The notes below the pieces were generated by a model that had not been told where the DNA came from, did not search any database, and was given only the letters and a program-made list of their open reading frames with translations. From positions 43,545 to 107,544 of the forward strand of contig JAJFTJ010000021.1 in the NCBI GenBank assembly GCA_021373015.1: 64,000 bases of DNA, given 5' to 3'. The position numbers were made by a program, and so were the translations under genes. Below are positions 46,139 through 55,295 of this stretch, piece after piece (position 1 is the stretch's first letter; every line of letters begins with the position of its first letter). Source of the stretch: Nitrospiraceae bacterium (lineage in GTDB: Bacteria > Nitrospirota > Thermodesulfovibrionia > Thermodesulfovibrionales > UBA1546).

Positions 46139-48196
46139 TCAGACTCTTACTTCTCCGCCAGCCTCAGTTTTGAGGTAGCTGATAATGCCTTTATGAAGTT
46201 CTTCTATGTCTGTCTCAGCCAGAGTTTTGTTTTTTGACCTCAGCCTGATTGTAAAAGCCATGCTCTTTTTGCCGTCAGGGATATTTTTGCCTTTATACAG
46301 ATCAAAAACAGATACATCCTCTATTAATTCTGACGGATATGCCCTTATAAGCTTTTCTATATCAAAAGAACTTACTTCATCGTCCACAACTATAGCCAGA
46401 TCCCTCTCAACATAAGGAAATTTCGGGATTGAGGAATATTTTATTGACTGAGGCGCAAGAGATATTAGACGGTCGACATCTATCTCAAAAATAATAATTT
46501 CAGGCTTTGTTATCTTAAGATCAAGCTTATCGACCACAACAGGCGAAAGCGAGCCGACAAAACCTACCTTAGTTCCGCCTGCATTGATATCGCATGACTG
46601 TCCGGGATGCAGGAAAGGTTCTCTTGATTTTGAAAATGTACGGACTTTTATATGAAGAAAATCTATTAATGATTCCAACATCCCCTTTACAGAGTAAAAA
46701 CTGTGGCTTTCATCTTTCCAGAGAGAATGACTTTTTTCTCTATAGTAGATTCCTGCAAGGCTTGATATCTCAAGAGGCAGCGGCCTTTCAATATTCTCAA
46801 AAACCTTTGCTGTTTCAAAAAGCCTTATATCTTTTACGCCGCGCGCAAAATTATACATGAAATTATTTATCAGAGAGGGTATCAGTGTTGTTCTGAGCAA
46901 AGATTCTTCTTTTCTCAAAGGATTTTTTACAGGCAGAGACTTGCGCCTTCTGTCATTTTCAGGCAGTTCAAGCTTATCGAGCTCGGCCTCGTTCATAAAG
47001 CTGAAGTTTACAGCTTCGTTGAATCCGTCCTTTCTTATGACATCTTGTATCGCTAAAAGAACATCATGTCTCCTGTCAGACACACCGGCAGATATAACAG
47101 CTCTTGGGATCGTGGTTTTTATTTTGTGATATCCGTAGAGTCTCGCTATTTCTTCGATCACATCAATATCTCTCTTTATATCAAGTCTGAAAGAAGGCGG
47201 AGTGATGCTGAATGATTCTTTTGTCTTATTAACCACTTCGATATTTAATCTCTTGACTATGCTGATCATATCTTCAATGTTTAATTTTGTGCCAAGAATT
47301 TTGTTCACCTTGTCAATTTTTACTATTATTGATCTGGGAGGATGCTTTTTTGAATAAACATCAATTTTTTTATAGACCTTGCCGCCGGCAGCCTGATGTA
47401 TTAAAAAAGCAGCTCTGTCAAGAGTAGTGCTTAAAAATTCGACATCCGCCTCTCTCTCGAAACGATATGAAGCCTCAGTCTTTAATCCAAGTGTTTTAGA
47501 TGTCTTTCGTATTGAAGCAGGATTAAAAAATGCGCTTTCAAGAAAAATATCTTTTGTAGAATCAGAAACTTCTGTATCTAAGCCGCCCATAATCCCTGCA
47601 ACAGCAATTGGATCTTCTGCGTCCCATATAAGAAGCGCTTCGTCAGGCAGTTTTCTTTCGATCCCGTCGAGTGTTTTAATTTTATTATCTTTTCCTGCGA
47701 TCCCGACCTTTATTGTTCCGCCTTTCAGCGTCTTGAGATCAAATGCATGCAGCGGATGGCCTAACTCAATCAACACATAGTTTGTGACATCAACAATATT
47801 ATTGACTGACCTCATACCGCATTGTAAAATCTTTCTCTTCAGCCAGTCAGGAGATTCTCCGACTTTAACATTCTTTATTATTCTGCCTGCATATCTCTGA
47901 CAGAGATCCGGATCGAGTATCTCAATCTTGAAATCAGGCCTTACTACTTCCTCCTTAACCATATATTCGGGAAGTTTTAAAGGTATGTTAAGGATTGCGG
48001 AAAGTTCTCTTGCAATCCCAAATATGCTCAGGCAGTCAGGCCTGTTTGGAGTAACATTAACTTCAAAAACAGTATCACCTTCAACAAGCTCTTTGGCCTC
48101 AACTTCAAGACCTATCATTGTCAGTTTGCCTGCAAGATCATCAGGGCTCAGTGTAAAATGAATAAAATCTTTTAACCATCCTAAGGGTAAACGCAT
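46139..48196 (-). CDS. pheT: Phenylalanyl-tRNA synthetase beta subunit, short form
   Basis: PheT and PheS form the (alpha-beta)2 enzyme. The 685-residue protein is about 100 residues shorter than E. coli PheT (about 795). The missing part is the N-terminal tRNA-binding (EMAP/OB) domain: after MRLPLGWLKDFI the sequence goes directly to MIGLEVE and the B1 region VNVTPNRPDCLS. B3/B4, B5 (IARLYGYHKI), the catalytic-like core and the C-terminal anticodon-binding B8 domain (SSIPKFPYVERDLAIVV) are present. It is separated from pheS by about 1.6 kb containing two opposite-strand genes and one same-strand gene. Confidence 0.95.
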   Translation of the reverse strand: MRLPLGWLKDFIHFTLSPDDLAGKLTMIGLEVEAKELVEGDTVFEVNVTPNRPDCLSIFGIARELSAILNIPLKLPEYMVKEEVVRPDFKIEILDPDLCQRYAGRIIKNVKVGESPDWLKRKILQCGMRSVNNIVDVTNYVLIELGHPLHAFDLKTLKGGTIKVGIAGKDNKIKTLDGIERKLPDEALLIWDAEDPIAVAGIMGGLDTEVSDSTKDIFLESAFFNPASIRKTSKTLGLKTEASYRFEREADVEFLSTTLDRAAFLIHQAAGGKVYKKIDVYSKKHPPRSIIVKIDKVNKILGTKLNIEDMISIVKRLNIEVVNKTKESFSITPPSFRLDIKRDIDVIEEIARLYGYHKIKTTIPRAVISAGVSDRRHDVLLAIQDVIRKDGFNEAVNFSFMNEAELDKLELPENDRRRKSLPVKNPLRKEESLLRTTLIPSLINNFMYNFARGVKDIRLFETAKVFENIERPLPLEISSLAGIYYREKSHSLWKDESHSFYSVKGMLESLIDFLHIKVRTFSKSREPFLHPGQSCDINAGGTKVGFVGSLSPVVVDKLDLKITKPEIIIFEIDVDRLISLAPQSIKYSSIPKFPYVERDLAIVVDDEVSSFDIEKLIRAYPSELIEDVSVFDLYKGKNIPDGKKSMAFTIRLRSKNKTLAETDIEELHKGIISYLKTEAGGEVRV

Positions 48197-48280
48197 GATT
48201 GGTATTATATTATCAGTAGATATTAAATGACAAGTCTTATTATTATTTTTGCAGGTTTCTGCTGAACTTTTGATTGTATA

Positions 48281-48309
48281 TTGACATGATATATTTTTTA
48301 CGATACGCT
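48281..48309 (+). promoter_or_regulatory. Possible promoter of the DUF2914 gene
   Basis: TTGACA (48281-48286) is a perfect -35. With a 17-base spacer the -10 position is TACGCT (48304-48309), a weak match. It lies upstream of the ATG at 48347 in the divergent gap with pheT. Confidence 0.4.
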
Positions 48310-48346
48310 CTTAGAAGAATTAAAAAAACGAAATTAGGGAGGCAAA

Positions 48347-48748
48347 ATGAAAAAACAGATTGCACTTACAATTATCCTTGCAGTAATGGCTTTTTTAGTA
48401 TTTTTCTCAATTACTGCTGAAAGCTCAGAATTCACAATAGAGCGCATGGTAACATCAGCTGGAGTTGAAAACAAAGAACCTGTAGATGTAAAAGACACCT
48501 TTCCTGCAAACGTCGAGAAAGTTTTCTGTTTTATAGAAGCACGCAATATTACAGAAGACTCGATAATAACTGTTGTCTGGTCTAATGCAGGCACTGAAAT
48601 ACTAAAGACAGAACTTCAGCTAAAAAAGGGTTCTAAATGGAGAACATTCGCAAATAAAAATATTCATGGGATAAAGGGCGACTGGAAAGTTGAGGTTAAA
48701 GACAGTCAGGGGAATATTGTAAAGGCAGTAAACTTTAAGGTCGAATAA
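48347..48748 (+). CDS. DUF2914 domain exported protein
   Basis: The 133-residue protein has a signal peptide (residues ~1-25, ending ITAESSE) and a DUF2914-type beta domain: VCFIEAR-like KVFCFIEARN, VWSNAGTEI, KWRTFANKN and the ending IKGDWKVEVKDSQGN. Function unknown; members are envelope proteins. It sits between pheT and yajQ on the opposite strand and has its own terminator. Confidence 0.85.
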   Translation: MKKQIALTIILAVMAFLVFFSITAESSEFTIERMVTSAGVENKEPVDVKDTFPANVEKVFCFIEARNITEDSIITVVWSNAGTEILKTELQLKKGSKWRTFANKNIHGIKGDWKVEVKDSQGNIVKAVNFKVE

Positions 48749-48772
48749 CAAAAAACTTTTGAAATATCTAAG

Positions 48773-48805
48773 AACGGGCTTGCTGTTTAAACCCGTTTTT
48801 TATTA
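48773..48805 (+). terminator. Terminator after the DUF2914 gene
   Basis: AACGGG (48773-48778) pairs with CCCGTT (48792-48797) and a TTTTTTATT run follows. The stem is short but the position, 25 bases after the stop and before the yajQ ribosome site, fits. Confidence 0.6.
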
Positions 48806-48844
48806 AATTAATCCATATTACATTAATAAAAGAGGAGATAAAAA

Positions 48845-49342
48845 ATGGCAGATGAGCATTCATTCGATATTGTAAGCAGGGTTGATATGCAGGAAGTACT
48901 GAATGCCGTGCAGCAGTCAACAAAGGAGATAAGCCAGAGATTTGACTTTAAAGGAAGCAAAAGCAGCATAGAACTCAGCAAGGAAAAAACTGAAATAACA
49001 ATTCTCTCTGATGACGAGAATAAACTAAAAAGCGTTATAGACATACTCCAGACAAAGTTTGTAAAAAGAAATGTGTCTCTCAAATCTTTAAGTTATGGGA
49101 AAATCGAACAAGCAAGCGGGGGAACTGTAAGGCAGTTAATCACAATACAGCAGGGAATCCAGCAGGAAAAAGCAAAAGAGATTGTTAAGCTGATAAAAGA
49201 TTCAAAAATTAAAGTGCAGGCAGAAATACAAAAAGACCAGTTAAGAGTGAAGGCTAAAAAAATAGATGACCTCCAAACAATTATGGGACTTATAAAATCC
49301 AAGGACTTCGGAATTCATCTGGAATTTGTAAATTACAGATAA
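48845..49342 (+). CDS. yajQ: YajQ family nucleotide-binding protein (DUF520)
   Basis: The 165-residue protein has the YajQ signatures: [23 protein letters not shown] at the start, [41 protein letters not shown] and [15 protein letters not shown]. YajQ proteins bind nucleic acid or c-di-GMP in some bacteria; the role here is unknown. AGAGGAG lies before the ATG. It is convergent with the following minus-strand gene. Confidence 0.94.
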   Translation: MADEHSFDIVSRVDMQEVLNAVQQSTKEISQRFDFKGSKSSIELSKEKTEITILSDDENKLKSVIDILQTKFVKRNVSLKSLSYGKIEQASGGTVRQLITIQQGIQQEKAKEIVKLIKDSKIKVQAEIQKDQLRVKAKKIDDLQTIMGLIKSKDFGIHLEFVNYR

Positions 49343-49403
49343 ATATCTTCAAAAATTATCTGGAACAATGATATGTTCTTTAATCTCCGCAAACAGTACA
49401 AAT

Positions 49404-49766
49404 CTATTTTTTGCAGACTTCAGAGAGAGCGCTCCAGACAACACCGGACATAAGATATCCGTGAGAGTCAGGCCTGTTTGACACATACTTGTCAACTGTA
49501 TCGTATACCTGCTGGTTTGTCATGTTGCGGCCATTCATACATACCACCATATCGACAAATATGCCTTCTGCAGGAGTCATAGCTCTTTCATTCTGCTGAC
49601 GCGTAAAATCAACTGCTGCTTTCAGATTAGTCCACGCCTCAAGAACTCCCACAACATAAAAAAACTTGCTTTGTTCAGGCAGATTCTTCCATTCGCCTGC
49701 TTTAAATGCAAGCGCAGTACTTGAAAATAAAAATACAATCACTATTGCTGTGATAAACCTTTTCAT
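49404..49766 (-). CDS. Small exported hypothetical protein (Rap1a/Tai-like)
   Basis: The 120-residue protein has a clear signal peptide (LLFSSTALAFKAGE). The mature helical domain has VVGVLEAW, DMVVCMNGRNMTNQQVYDTVDKYVSNRP and a terminal WSALSEVC. The two Cys could make a disulfide. The helical layout resembles the Rap1a/Tai4 immunity-like fold, but this is weak. It is downstream of pheS in the same direction, with no other evidence on function. Confidence 0.65.
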   Translation of the reverse strand: MKRFITAIVIVFLFSSTALAFKAGEWKNLPEQSKFFYVVGVLEAWTNLKAAVDFTRQQNERAMTPAEGIFVDMVVCMNGRNMTNQQVYDTVDKYVSNRPDSHGYLMSGVVWSALSEVCKK

Positions 49767-49823
49767 GCTTTCCTCCTTTTTTGCTTTTAATATTCAGACG
49801 GATTAAACTTGCGAATAGAAAAT

Positions 49824-50837
49824 TTAAAACTGTCTAAGGAATCTGATATCGTTTTCAAAAAAGAGCCTGATATCGTCTATAGAGTATTTGAGCATGGCTA
49901 TTCTTTCGACTCCCATGCCAAATGCAAATCCTGTGTAAATCTCGGAATCGTAGCCCACCATCTCAAATACGCGGGGGTTTACCATGCCTGCGCCGAGGAT
50001 CTCGAGCCATCCTGAATTTTTGCACACGCTGCACCCTTTGCCTTTACATAGGATGCAGCCCATATCTATCTCTGCAGAGGGCTCGGTAAAAGGGAAAAAA
50101 CTGGGTCTGAATCTCAAAGGCACCTCAGGTCCAAACATCCTGTGTATGAACAATTCAAGCACTCCTTTTAAGTCGCTGAATGATACATCTGTGTCAACCA
50201 TCATCCCCTCTACCTGATGAAACATCGGAGTATGGGAAACATCTGCATCACATCTGTAAACCTTGCCAGGAGCGATAAATCTCAAGGGCGGTTTCTTTTT
50301 TTCCATTACCCTGACCTGAACAGGCGAGGTGTGTGTTCTTAATATCACATCATCCGTGACAAAAAATGTATCCTGCATATCTCTTGCAGGATGGTTTTTA
50401 GGAAAATTAAGAGCCTCGAAATTATAATAATCCAGTTCAACCTCAGGACCTTCTTCAACGCTGAATCCCATCTGCACAAATATATCTGATATCTCATTTA
50501 ATACTTTTGTAATGGGATGTTCTCTGCCGAATGAATGACTTTTACCCGGGAGCGTTATGTCTATGGACTCGGAGACAAGCCTTTTGTTAAGGTCTTTTTT
50601 GCTGAGGATTTTTTCTTTTGAAGATATTTCTGATTCAATATAATCCTTGAGTTCATTCAAGGACTTGCCCATTATTTTTTTTTCTTCGACAGACAGCTTG
50701 GGAAGGGCTTTTAGTTCTTCTGTGATTAAGCCTTTTCTGCCGAGATATTTTACCCTGAGATTCTGGAGTTCAGCTACTGAGGCAGCTGTCTCCAGTTCTC
50801 CAAGGAATATTTTTTTCAATGAAGCAATATCAGCCAT
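49824..50837 (-). CDS. pheS: Phenylalanyl-tRNA synthetase alpha subunit
   Basis: PheS activates Phe and charges tRNA-Phe with PheT. The 337-residue protein has the N-terminal coiled coil (residues ~1-90), class II motif 1 with GFSVEEGPEVELDYYNFEALNFPKNHPARDMQDTF, motif 2 (LRTHTSPVQVRVM), and motif 3 (GFAFGMGVERIAMLKY). It follows rplT after 14 bases. Unlike the usual pheST arrangement, pheT is not next. Confidence 0.96.
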   Translation of the reverse strand: MADIASLKKIFLGELETAASVAELQNLRVKYLGRKGLITEELKALPKLSVEEKKIMGKSLNELKDYIESEISSKEKILSKKDLNKRLVSESIDITLPGKSHSFGREHPITKVLNEISDIFVQMGFSVEEGPEVELDYYNFEALNFPKNHPARDMQDTFFVTDDVILRTHTSPVQVRVMEKKKPPLRFIAPGKVYRCDADVSHTPMFHQVEGMMVDTDVSFSDLKGVLELFIHRMFGPEVPLRFRPSFFPFTEPSAEIDMGCILCKGKGCSVCKNSGWLEILGAGMVNPRVFEMVGYDSEIYTGFAFGMGVERIAMLKYSIDDIRLFFENDIRFLRQF

Positions 50838-50851
50838 GCTTCTTAATGGCG

Positions 50852-51211
50852 TTAGGCAGCAATGTTCTTTTTAACAGTTTCTGCAAGTTTGCTGAATCCA
50901 GACGGATCATTGTATGCCATATCAGCAAGAACTTTTCTGTTAAGACCGCTGTTTATTTTCTTAAGCCCGGTCATAAAACCACTATAGGTCATGCCGGCAG
51001 CTCGGACTGCAGCATTTATTCTTATTATCCAAAGCGCACGGAATTCACGCTTCTTGTTCCTTCTGTCTCTGTAGGCATACTGCATTGCCTTATCTACTGC
51101 TTCTGTTGCTATTCTGAAAAGGCGGCTTTTAGCGCTGTAATAGCCTTTTGCCCTCTCAAGTACTTTCTTTCTTCTTCTTCTGGTTTTAAAACCACCTTTA
51201 GCCCTCGGCAT
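50852..51211 (-). CDS. rplT: 50S ribosomal protein L20
   Basis: The 119-residue protein has the usual length with the basic N-terminus ([18 protein letters not shown]), then [39 protein letters not shown]. Member of the thrS-infC-rpmI-rplT-pheS operon. In many bacteria L20 represses this operon; no specific leader structure is clear here. Confidence 0.97.
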   Translation of the reverse strand: MPRAKGGFKTRRRRKKVLERAKGYYSAKSRLFRIATEAVDKAMQYAYRDRRNKKREFRALWIIRINAAVRAAGMTYSGFMTGLKKINSGLNRKVLADMAYNDPSGFSKLAETVKKNIAA

Positions 51212-51303
51212 TTAAATCCTCCTTATTTATTCACCAGATGCACATTCAATATTGCAAGATTCAAGGTGTTCTTGCATTGTAGTCCAGGTATGCACCGCTG
51301 ATT

Positions 51304-51498
51304 TTATTTGTTTAATAGTTTTTTTATGCTTTTTTCCTGAGTCTTGTCTACGAATGATCCTTTTCTTAATTTTCTCATCCTCTTTGATGGTTTCCCTGTA
51401 AGAATATGGCTTTTATTAGCCTTGCTTCTTTTTATCTTTCCAGAGCCTGTAAGTTTAAATCTCTTGGCCGCTCCCCTGTGTGTCTTCATCTTAGGCAT
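51304..51498 (-). CDS. rpmI: 50S ribosomal protein L35
   Basis: The 64-residue protein starts [20 protein letters not shown] and has the family [11 protein letters not shown] segment. The 92-base gap to rplT is otherwise empty. Confidence 0.97.
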   Translation of the reverse strand: MPKMKTHRGAAKRFKLTGSGKIKRSKANKSHILTGKPSKRMRKLRKGSFVDKTQEKSIKKLLNK

Positions 51499-51537
51499 TT
51501 TAACTAAACTCCTTGTGTCATTAATTTTTATTTTTAA

Positions 51538-52032
51538 TTACTTTGGTCCTAAAACCATAGTAATATTCTTGCCTTCAAGTTTAGGCACCATCTCTATGTT
51601 GTATTCTCCTGGAAGCAGTTCTTTTATTCTGTCAAAAACCAGCATGCCCAGTTCAGGCCTTGCCATTTCTCTTCCTCTGAAGAACATAGTGACCTTTGCC
51701 TTGTTTCCGTCATCTAAAAACCTTCTGATATTTCTTACTTTAAGTTCCAGATCATGGATATCGATCTGAGGCCTTACCTTTACTTCCTTAACATCAATCT
51801 TTTTGCCTGCGGTCTGTTTTTTCCCGAGTCTGTATTTATATTTTCCGAAATCAAGAATCTTGCATACAGGAGGATTTGCCTCTGGTGAAACCTCTACTAG
51901 GTCAAGATCTTTTTCTTCTGCGATCTTTAATGCCTCTTTTGTAGGAACAACTCCTACCTGTTTGCCTTCATCATCAATAAGCCGCACTTCCTTTGCCCTG
52001 ATATACTCGTTTACTCTAATATTTTTACTTAT
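51538..52032 (-). CDS. infC: Translation initiation factor IF-3 with AUA start
   Basis: IF-3 checks start codons and keeps subunits apart. The conserved body (residues ~16-164: VRLIDDEGKQVGV, KYKYRLGKKQ, FFRGREMARPELG) is present. The normal IF-3 N-terminus (ISKNIRVNEYIRAKE) is only obtained by starting at ATA (52032-52030), with a strong GGAGG 7 bases upstream and no ATG/GTG/TTG in frame. A GTG at 51987 would cut off this conserved leader. Near-cognate infC starts (AUU in E. coli) allow IF-3 to repress its own translation. The AUA here should do the same. Confidence 0.9.
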   Translation of the reverse strand: MSKNIRVNEYIRAKEVRLIDDEGKQVGVVPTKEALKIAEEKDLDLVEVSPEANPPVCKILDFGKYKYRLGKKQTAGKKIDVKEVKVRPQIDIHDLELKVRNIRRFLDDGNKAKVTMFFRGREMARPELGMLVFDRIKELLPGEYNIEMVPKLEGKNITMVLGPK

Positions 52033-52061
52033 ACTTTCACCTCCAATGTTAATTGTGCTGT

Positions 52062-53825
52062 CTATTTCCTGCTTTTCAGCAGTTCGTTTATTATCCCAAT
52101 AAATTCATCAATTGTAAATGGCCCTGAGTTTTCTCCATTACGTTTTCTTATTGTTATCTTCTTCTCAGCCGATTCTTTGTCGCCTATTATAACCAAATAC
52201 GGAACTTTTCTGATAGTGGCTTCTCTGATTTTATAGCCGATTTTTTCATTATCACAATCGATCTCAGACCTGATCCCTCGTTCATTTAGCAGATGAACAA
52301 TTTCTTGTGCATAGTCAGTGTGTCTTTCTGCGATCGTGAGTATTTTCACCTGAACAGGCGCAAGCCATAGAGGAAATGCGCCTGCATAATGCTCTATGAG
52401 AACACCGAAGAACCTCTCAAGTGAGCCCATCAGAGCGCGGTGTATCATTATGGGTCTATGCTCTCCTCCGTCGCTGCCTCTGAAATTTATATTAAATCTT
52501 TCCGGATTATTAAAATCAACCTGGATTGTGCTGCACTGCCATGCCCTGTTCAATGAATCTTTTATCTTAATATCTATCTTTGGCCCGTAGAACACGCCTT
52601 CTCCTGGGTCTATTTGATAAGACAGCCCTTTTTTATCCAGAGCCTGTTTTAATGCATTTGTCGCCCTGTCCCAGCTTTCAAGAGTACCGACATACTTTTC
52701 AGGTCTTGTTGAAAGATAAACATCGTATGAATCAAATCCAAAAGTATTTAAAACAAACAGCGTAAAATTCAGTATCTTAAGTATCTCATCTTCTATCTGT
52801 TCTTCCATGCAGAAGACATGCGCATCGTCCTGAGTAAAACCACGTACCCTCATAAGACCGTGCAGAACACCTGAACGCTCATATCTGTAAACAGTGCCAA
52901 GTTCAGCATATCTTATCGGGAGTTCGCGGTAACTTCTTAAGGAACTCTTATAGACCTCAATATGGAAAGGACAGTTCATAGGCTTAAGCTCATATTCAAC
53001 TCCGTCTATCTCCATCGGAGAATACATGTTGTCTTTATAAAAATCGACATGTCCGCTTGTCTTCCAGAGATTCAGTTTTGCTATATGCGGTGAATAGAGC
53101 ATCTTGTAGCCTGCTTTAAGATGTTCATTCCTCCAAAAATCTTCTATCGTCTTTCTTATTATCGAGCCGTTAGGATGCCATAAAACCAGTCCGGGGCCAA
53201 TCTCTTCGCTCAGGCTGAACAAGTCCAACTCTTTACCGAGTTTTCTATGGTCTCTCTTTTTTACTTCTTCAAGAAAATCGAGATATTTTTTAAGTTCCTT
53301 TTCGTTTGTATAAGACGTGCCGTAAATCCTCTGAAGCATTTTATTCTTTTCATTGCCTCTCCAGTATGCACCGGCAACACTCAACAGCTTAAAAGCCTTT
53401 ATTATTCCTGTTGAAGCAGCATGCGGCCCGCGGCACAAGTCTACAAAACCACCTTCTTCATATATAGTGACATTTTCATCTTTTATTTCATTAAGAAGTT
53501 CGATCTTGTAGTCTTCTTTGTTATTGGTGAATATCTTGATGGCTTCTTTTTTAGAAACAATCTTTTTAGCAAAAGGAATGTTGTTCTTTATTATATCTGC
53601 CATCTTTTTTTCGATCTTCGCAAGGTCTTCAGAAGAAAATGGAGTGTCTATATCAAAATCATAATAGAAACCTTCATCGATAGCAGGACCTATTGCAAGT
53701 TTTGCTTTTGGAAACAGCTCTTTAACAGCATGCGCCATTATATGCGAGGTGCTGTGCCTGTAAATCTCTCTTCCTTCAGCAGTATCAAAATTAATGGGTT
53801 GTCCTTCTTCTGTCTGCAGTTTAAT
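52062..53825 (-). CDS. thrS: Threonyl-tRNA synthetase without TGS domain, AUU start
   Basis: ThrRS has an N-terminal editing domain (residues ~20-190: RHSTSHIMAHAVKELF, GFVDLCRGPHA with the editing Cys and His), a class II catalytic core (~230-500: MNCPFHIEVYKS, GFTQDDAHVFC, RAWQCSTIQVDF), and an anticodon domain ending ELLKSRK. The usual ~60-residue TGS domain is absent. The conserved N-terminal stretch (LQTEEGQPINFDTAEGREIYRH) is only reached by starting at ATT (53825-53823), 7 bases after GGAGG; an ATG at 53738 would remove the editing HxxxH region. Length 587 residues. Promoter at 53866-53894. Confidence 0.9.
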   Translation of the reverse strand: MKLQTEEGQPINFDTAEGREIYRHSTSHIMAHAVKELFPKAKLAIGPAIDEGFYYDFDIDTPFSSEDLAKIEKKMADIIKNNIPFAKKIVSKKEAIKIFTNNKEDYKIELLNEIKDENVTIYEEGGFVDLCRGPHAASTGIIKAFKLLSVAGAYWRGNEKNKMLQRIYGTSYTNEKELKKYLDFLEEVKKRDHRKLGKELDLFSLSEEIGPGLVLWHPNGSIIRKTIEDFWRNEHLKAGYKMLYSPHIAKLNLWKTSGHVDFYKDNMYSPMEIDGVEYELKPMNCPFHIEVYKSSLRSYRELPIRYAELGTVYRYERSGVLHGLMRVRGFTQDDAHVFCMEEQIEDEILKILNFTLFVLNTFGFDSYDVYLSTRPEKYVGTLESWDRATNALKQALDKKGLSYQIDPGEGVFYGPKIDIKIKDSLNRAWQCSTIQVDFNNPERFNINFRGSDGGEHRPIMIHRALMGSLERFFGVLIEHYAGAFPLWLAPVQVKILTIAERHTDYAQEIVHLLNERGIRSEIDCDNEKIGYKIREATIRKVPYLVIIGDKESAEKKITIRKRNGENSGPFTIDEFIGIINELLKSRK

Positions 53826-53865
53826 TTTACATCCTCCTCTTTGATTTCAAAAAAGAATATTATAC

Positions 53866-53894
53866 ACTATACAAAAACTCTGCATTACAGTCAA
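53866..53894 (-). promoter_or_regulatory. Promoter of thrS operon
   Basis: On the minus strand TTGACT (-35, 53889-53894) is followed after exactly 17 bases by TATAGT (-10, 53866-53871). The probable start is about 30 bases before the AUU start of thrS. Confidence 0.65.
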
Positions 53895-53978
53895 CAAAAT
53901 GAAACCTGATATTGTTAACGAAAATAAGCAGGATTTCATTTATAATTTAAAAATGATTAAAACGGGAAAGGAGTCTTA

Positions 53979-55121
53979 ATGAGCATTTTTTTAATAACTT
54001 TCTTTTCAATCTACTCTTTAATGCACTTATATCTTTTCCTTAAAGCAAAGGCTGCCCTATCTTTTGGATTAAGAACAAGCATTGTTTTTTCAATCATAAT
54101 GCTGTTAATGATCACAGCTCCTCTTATTGTCCGTGCTTTTGAAAGAGCCGGACATCAGTCTTTAGCCTTGATTATGGCTTACACAGGATATATCTGGCTT
54201 GCTGCCATATTTCTTTTCTGTTCAATTTCATCTGTCATGGATTTTTATCGATTGTTAATAAGCATTGCAGAATTTATTTCAAAAAAAAATCTTTCTTTTA
54301 TAACCCTCGCACCAAAGTCTTATTTCATAATCTCTGCGGCAATGTCACTGATGATTACTTTCTATGGCTATTTTGAGGCAAAAAATATACGAACCGAAAA
54401 AATAATAATAAGAACCTCCAAGATTCCAAAAGAGATCGGAGCCTTGAGAATAGTACAGATATCAGATGTACATCTGGGACTGATTATAAGAGACGATCGA
54501 CTAAAGCTGATTCTGAACAAGGTTAAATATGCAGATCCTGACATCTTCATCTCAACAGGCGATCTTGTGGATGGGTACATGCCAAAATCCAATAATCTTG
54601 AAAACATGATTGCAGAAATTAATCCGAGATACGGAAAATTTGCAATAACAGGAAATCATGAATTCTATGCAGGACTTAAAAAAGCAATACAGTTTACAGA
54701 AAAGACAGGCTTCAAAATGCTCAGAGACGAGGCAGTTAACATTGCAGGAATAATTAATATTGTCGGCATAGACGATCCAGCAGGGAAACTCTTTAACATA
54801 TCCAAAGTTATTACTGAAAGAGAGTTGCTCTCAGCCGGAGATAATAAAAACTTCACTTTATTACTCAAACACAGACCTGCTGTAGATAAAAATTCCATTG
54901 GCTTATTTGATTTACAGATCTCAGGCCACGTGCATAAAGGACAGATATTCCCATTCAGCATTCTGACATGGCTTTATTATCCTGTTCATGCGGGATTTTC
55001 AAATATCTCAGATATAAGTTCCTTGTATGTGAGCAGGGGCACAGGCACATGGGGACCGCCAATCAGATTTCTCGCATCGCCTGAAGTTACAGTCATAGAG
55101 CTTGTCTCGATTGATCACTAG
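53979..55121 (+). CDS. Membrane-anchored metallophosphoesterase
   Basis: The 380-residue protein has about four N-terminal membrane helices (residues ~1-125) and a C-terminal calcineurin-like phosphoesterase domain (~145-375). Metal-site motifs: ISDVHLG, STGDLVDGYM, TGNHEFYAG and SGHVHKGQ. This layout is common for YkuE/YaeI-type proteins that act on membrane lipid phosphates in some species; substrate unknown. A GGAAAGGAG ribosome site precedes the ATG. Confidence 0.92.
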   Translation: MSIFLITFFSIYSLMHLYLFLKAKAALSFGLRTSIVFSIIMLLMITAPLIVRAFERAGHQSLALIMAYTGYIWLAAIFLFCSISSVMDFYRLLISIAEFISKKNLSFITLAPKSYFIISAAMSLMITFYGYFEAKNIRTEKIIIRTSKIPKEIGALRIVQISDVHLGLIIRDDRLKLILNKVKYADPDIFISTGDLVDGYMPKSNNLENMIAEINPRYGKFAITGNHEFYAGLKKAIQFTEKTGFKMLRDEAVNIAGIINIVGIDDPAGKLFNISKVITERELLSAGDNKNFTLLLKHRPAVDKNSIGLFDLQISGHVHKGQIFPFSILTWLYYPVHAGFSNISDISSLYVSRGTGTWGPPIRFLASPEVTVIELVSIDH

Positions 55122-55140
55122 TTGAAGTTACTTGGATAAA

Positions 55141-55215
55141 TGGTAGGCCCGGGCGGTCTCGAACCGCCGACCTCTTCCGTGTCAAGGAAGCGCTCTCCCC
55201 CTGAGCTACGAGCCT
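55141..55215 (-). tRNA. tRNA-Val (GAC)
   Basis: On the minus strand the cloverleaf is complete. The acceptor stem AGGCTCG pairs with CGGGCCT (one G-U), the D-loop has AGCTCAGGGGGAGAGC, the anticodon stem is CTTCC/GGAAG with loop TTGACAC (anticodon GAC), and the T arm GGCGGTTCGAACCGCC is present. CCA is encoded. The length is 75 with CCA. No intron. Confidence 0.95.
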
Positions 55216-55295
55216 GAAATATTGGAAATTAATTAAAACCAAAACAGCATTATCTTGTCAAGTTTAACTGTTTTTTCAATTATAGAGTGAATAAA

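Noticed and set aside
51538..51987. infC starting at GTG 51987
   Set aside because: This would drop the conserved IF-3 N-terminus and leave the GGAGG site 45 bases upstream unused.
52062..53738. thrS starting at ATG 53738
   Set aside because: It begins inside the HSxxH editing motif and has no ribosome site of its own.
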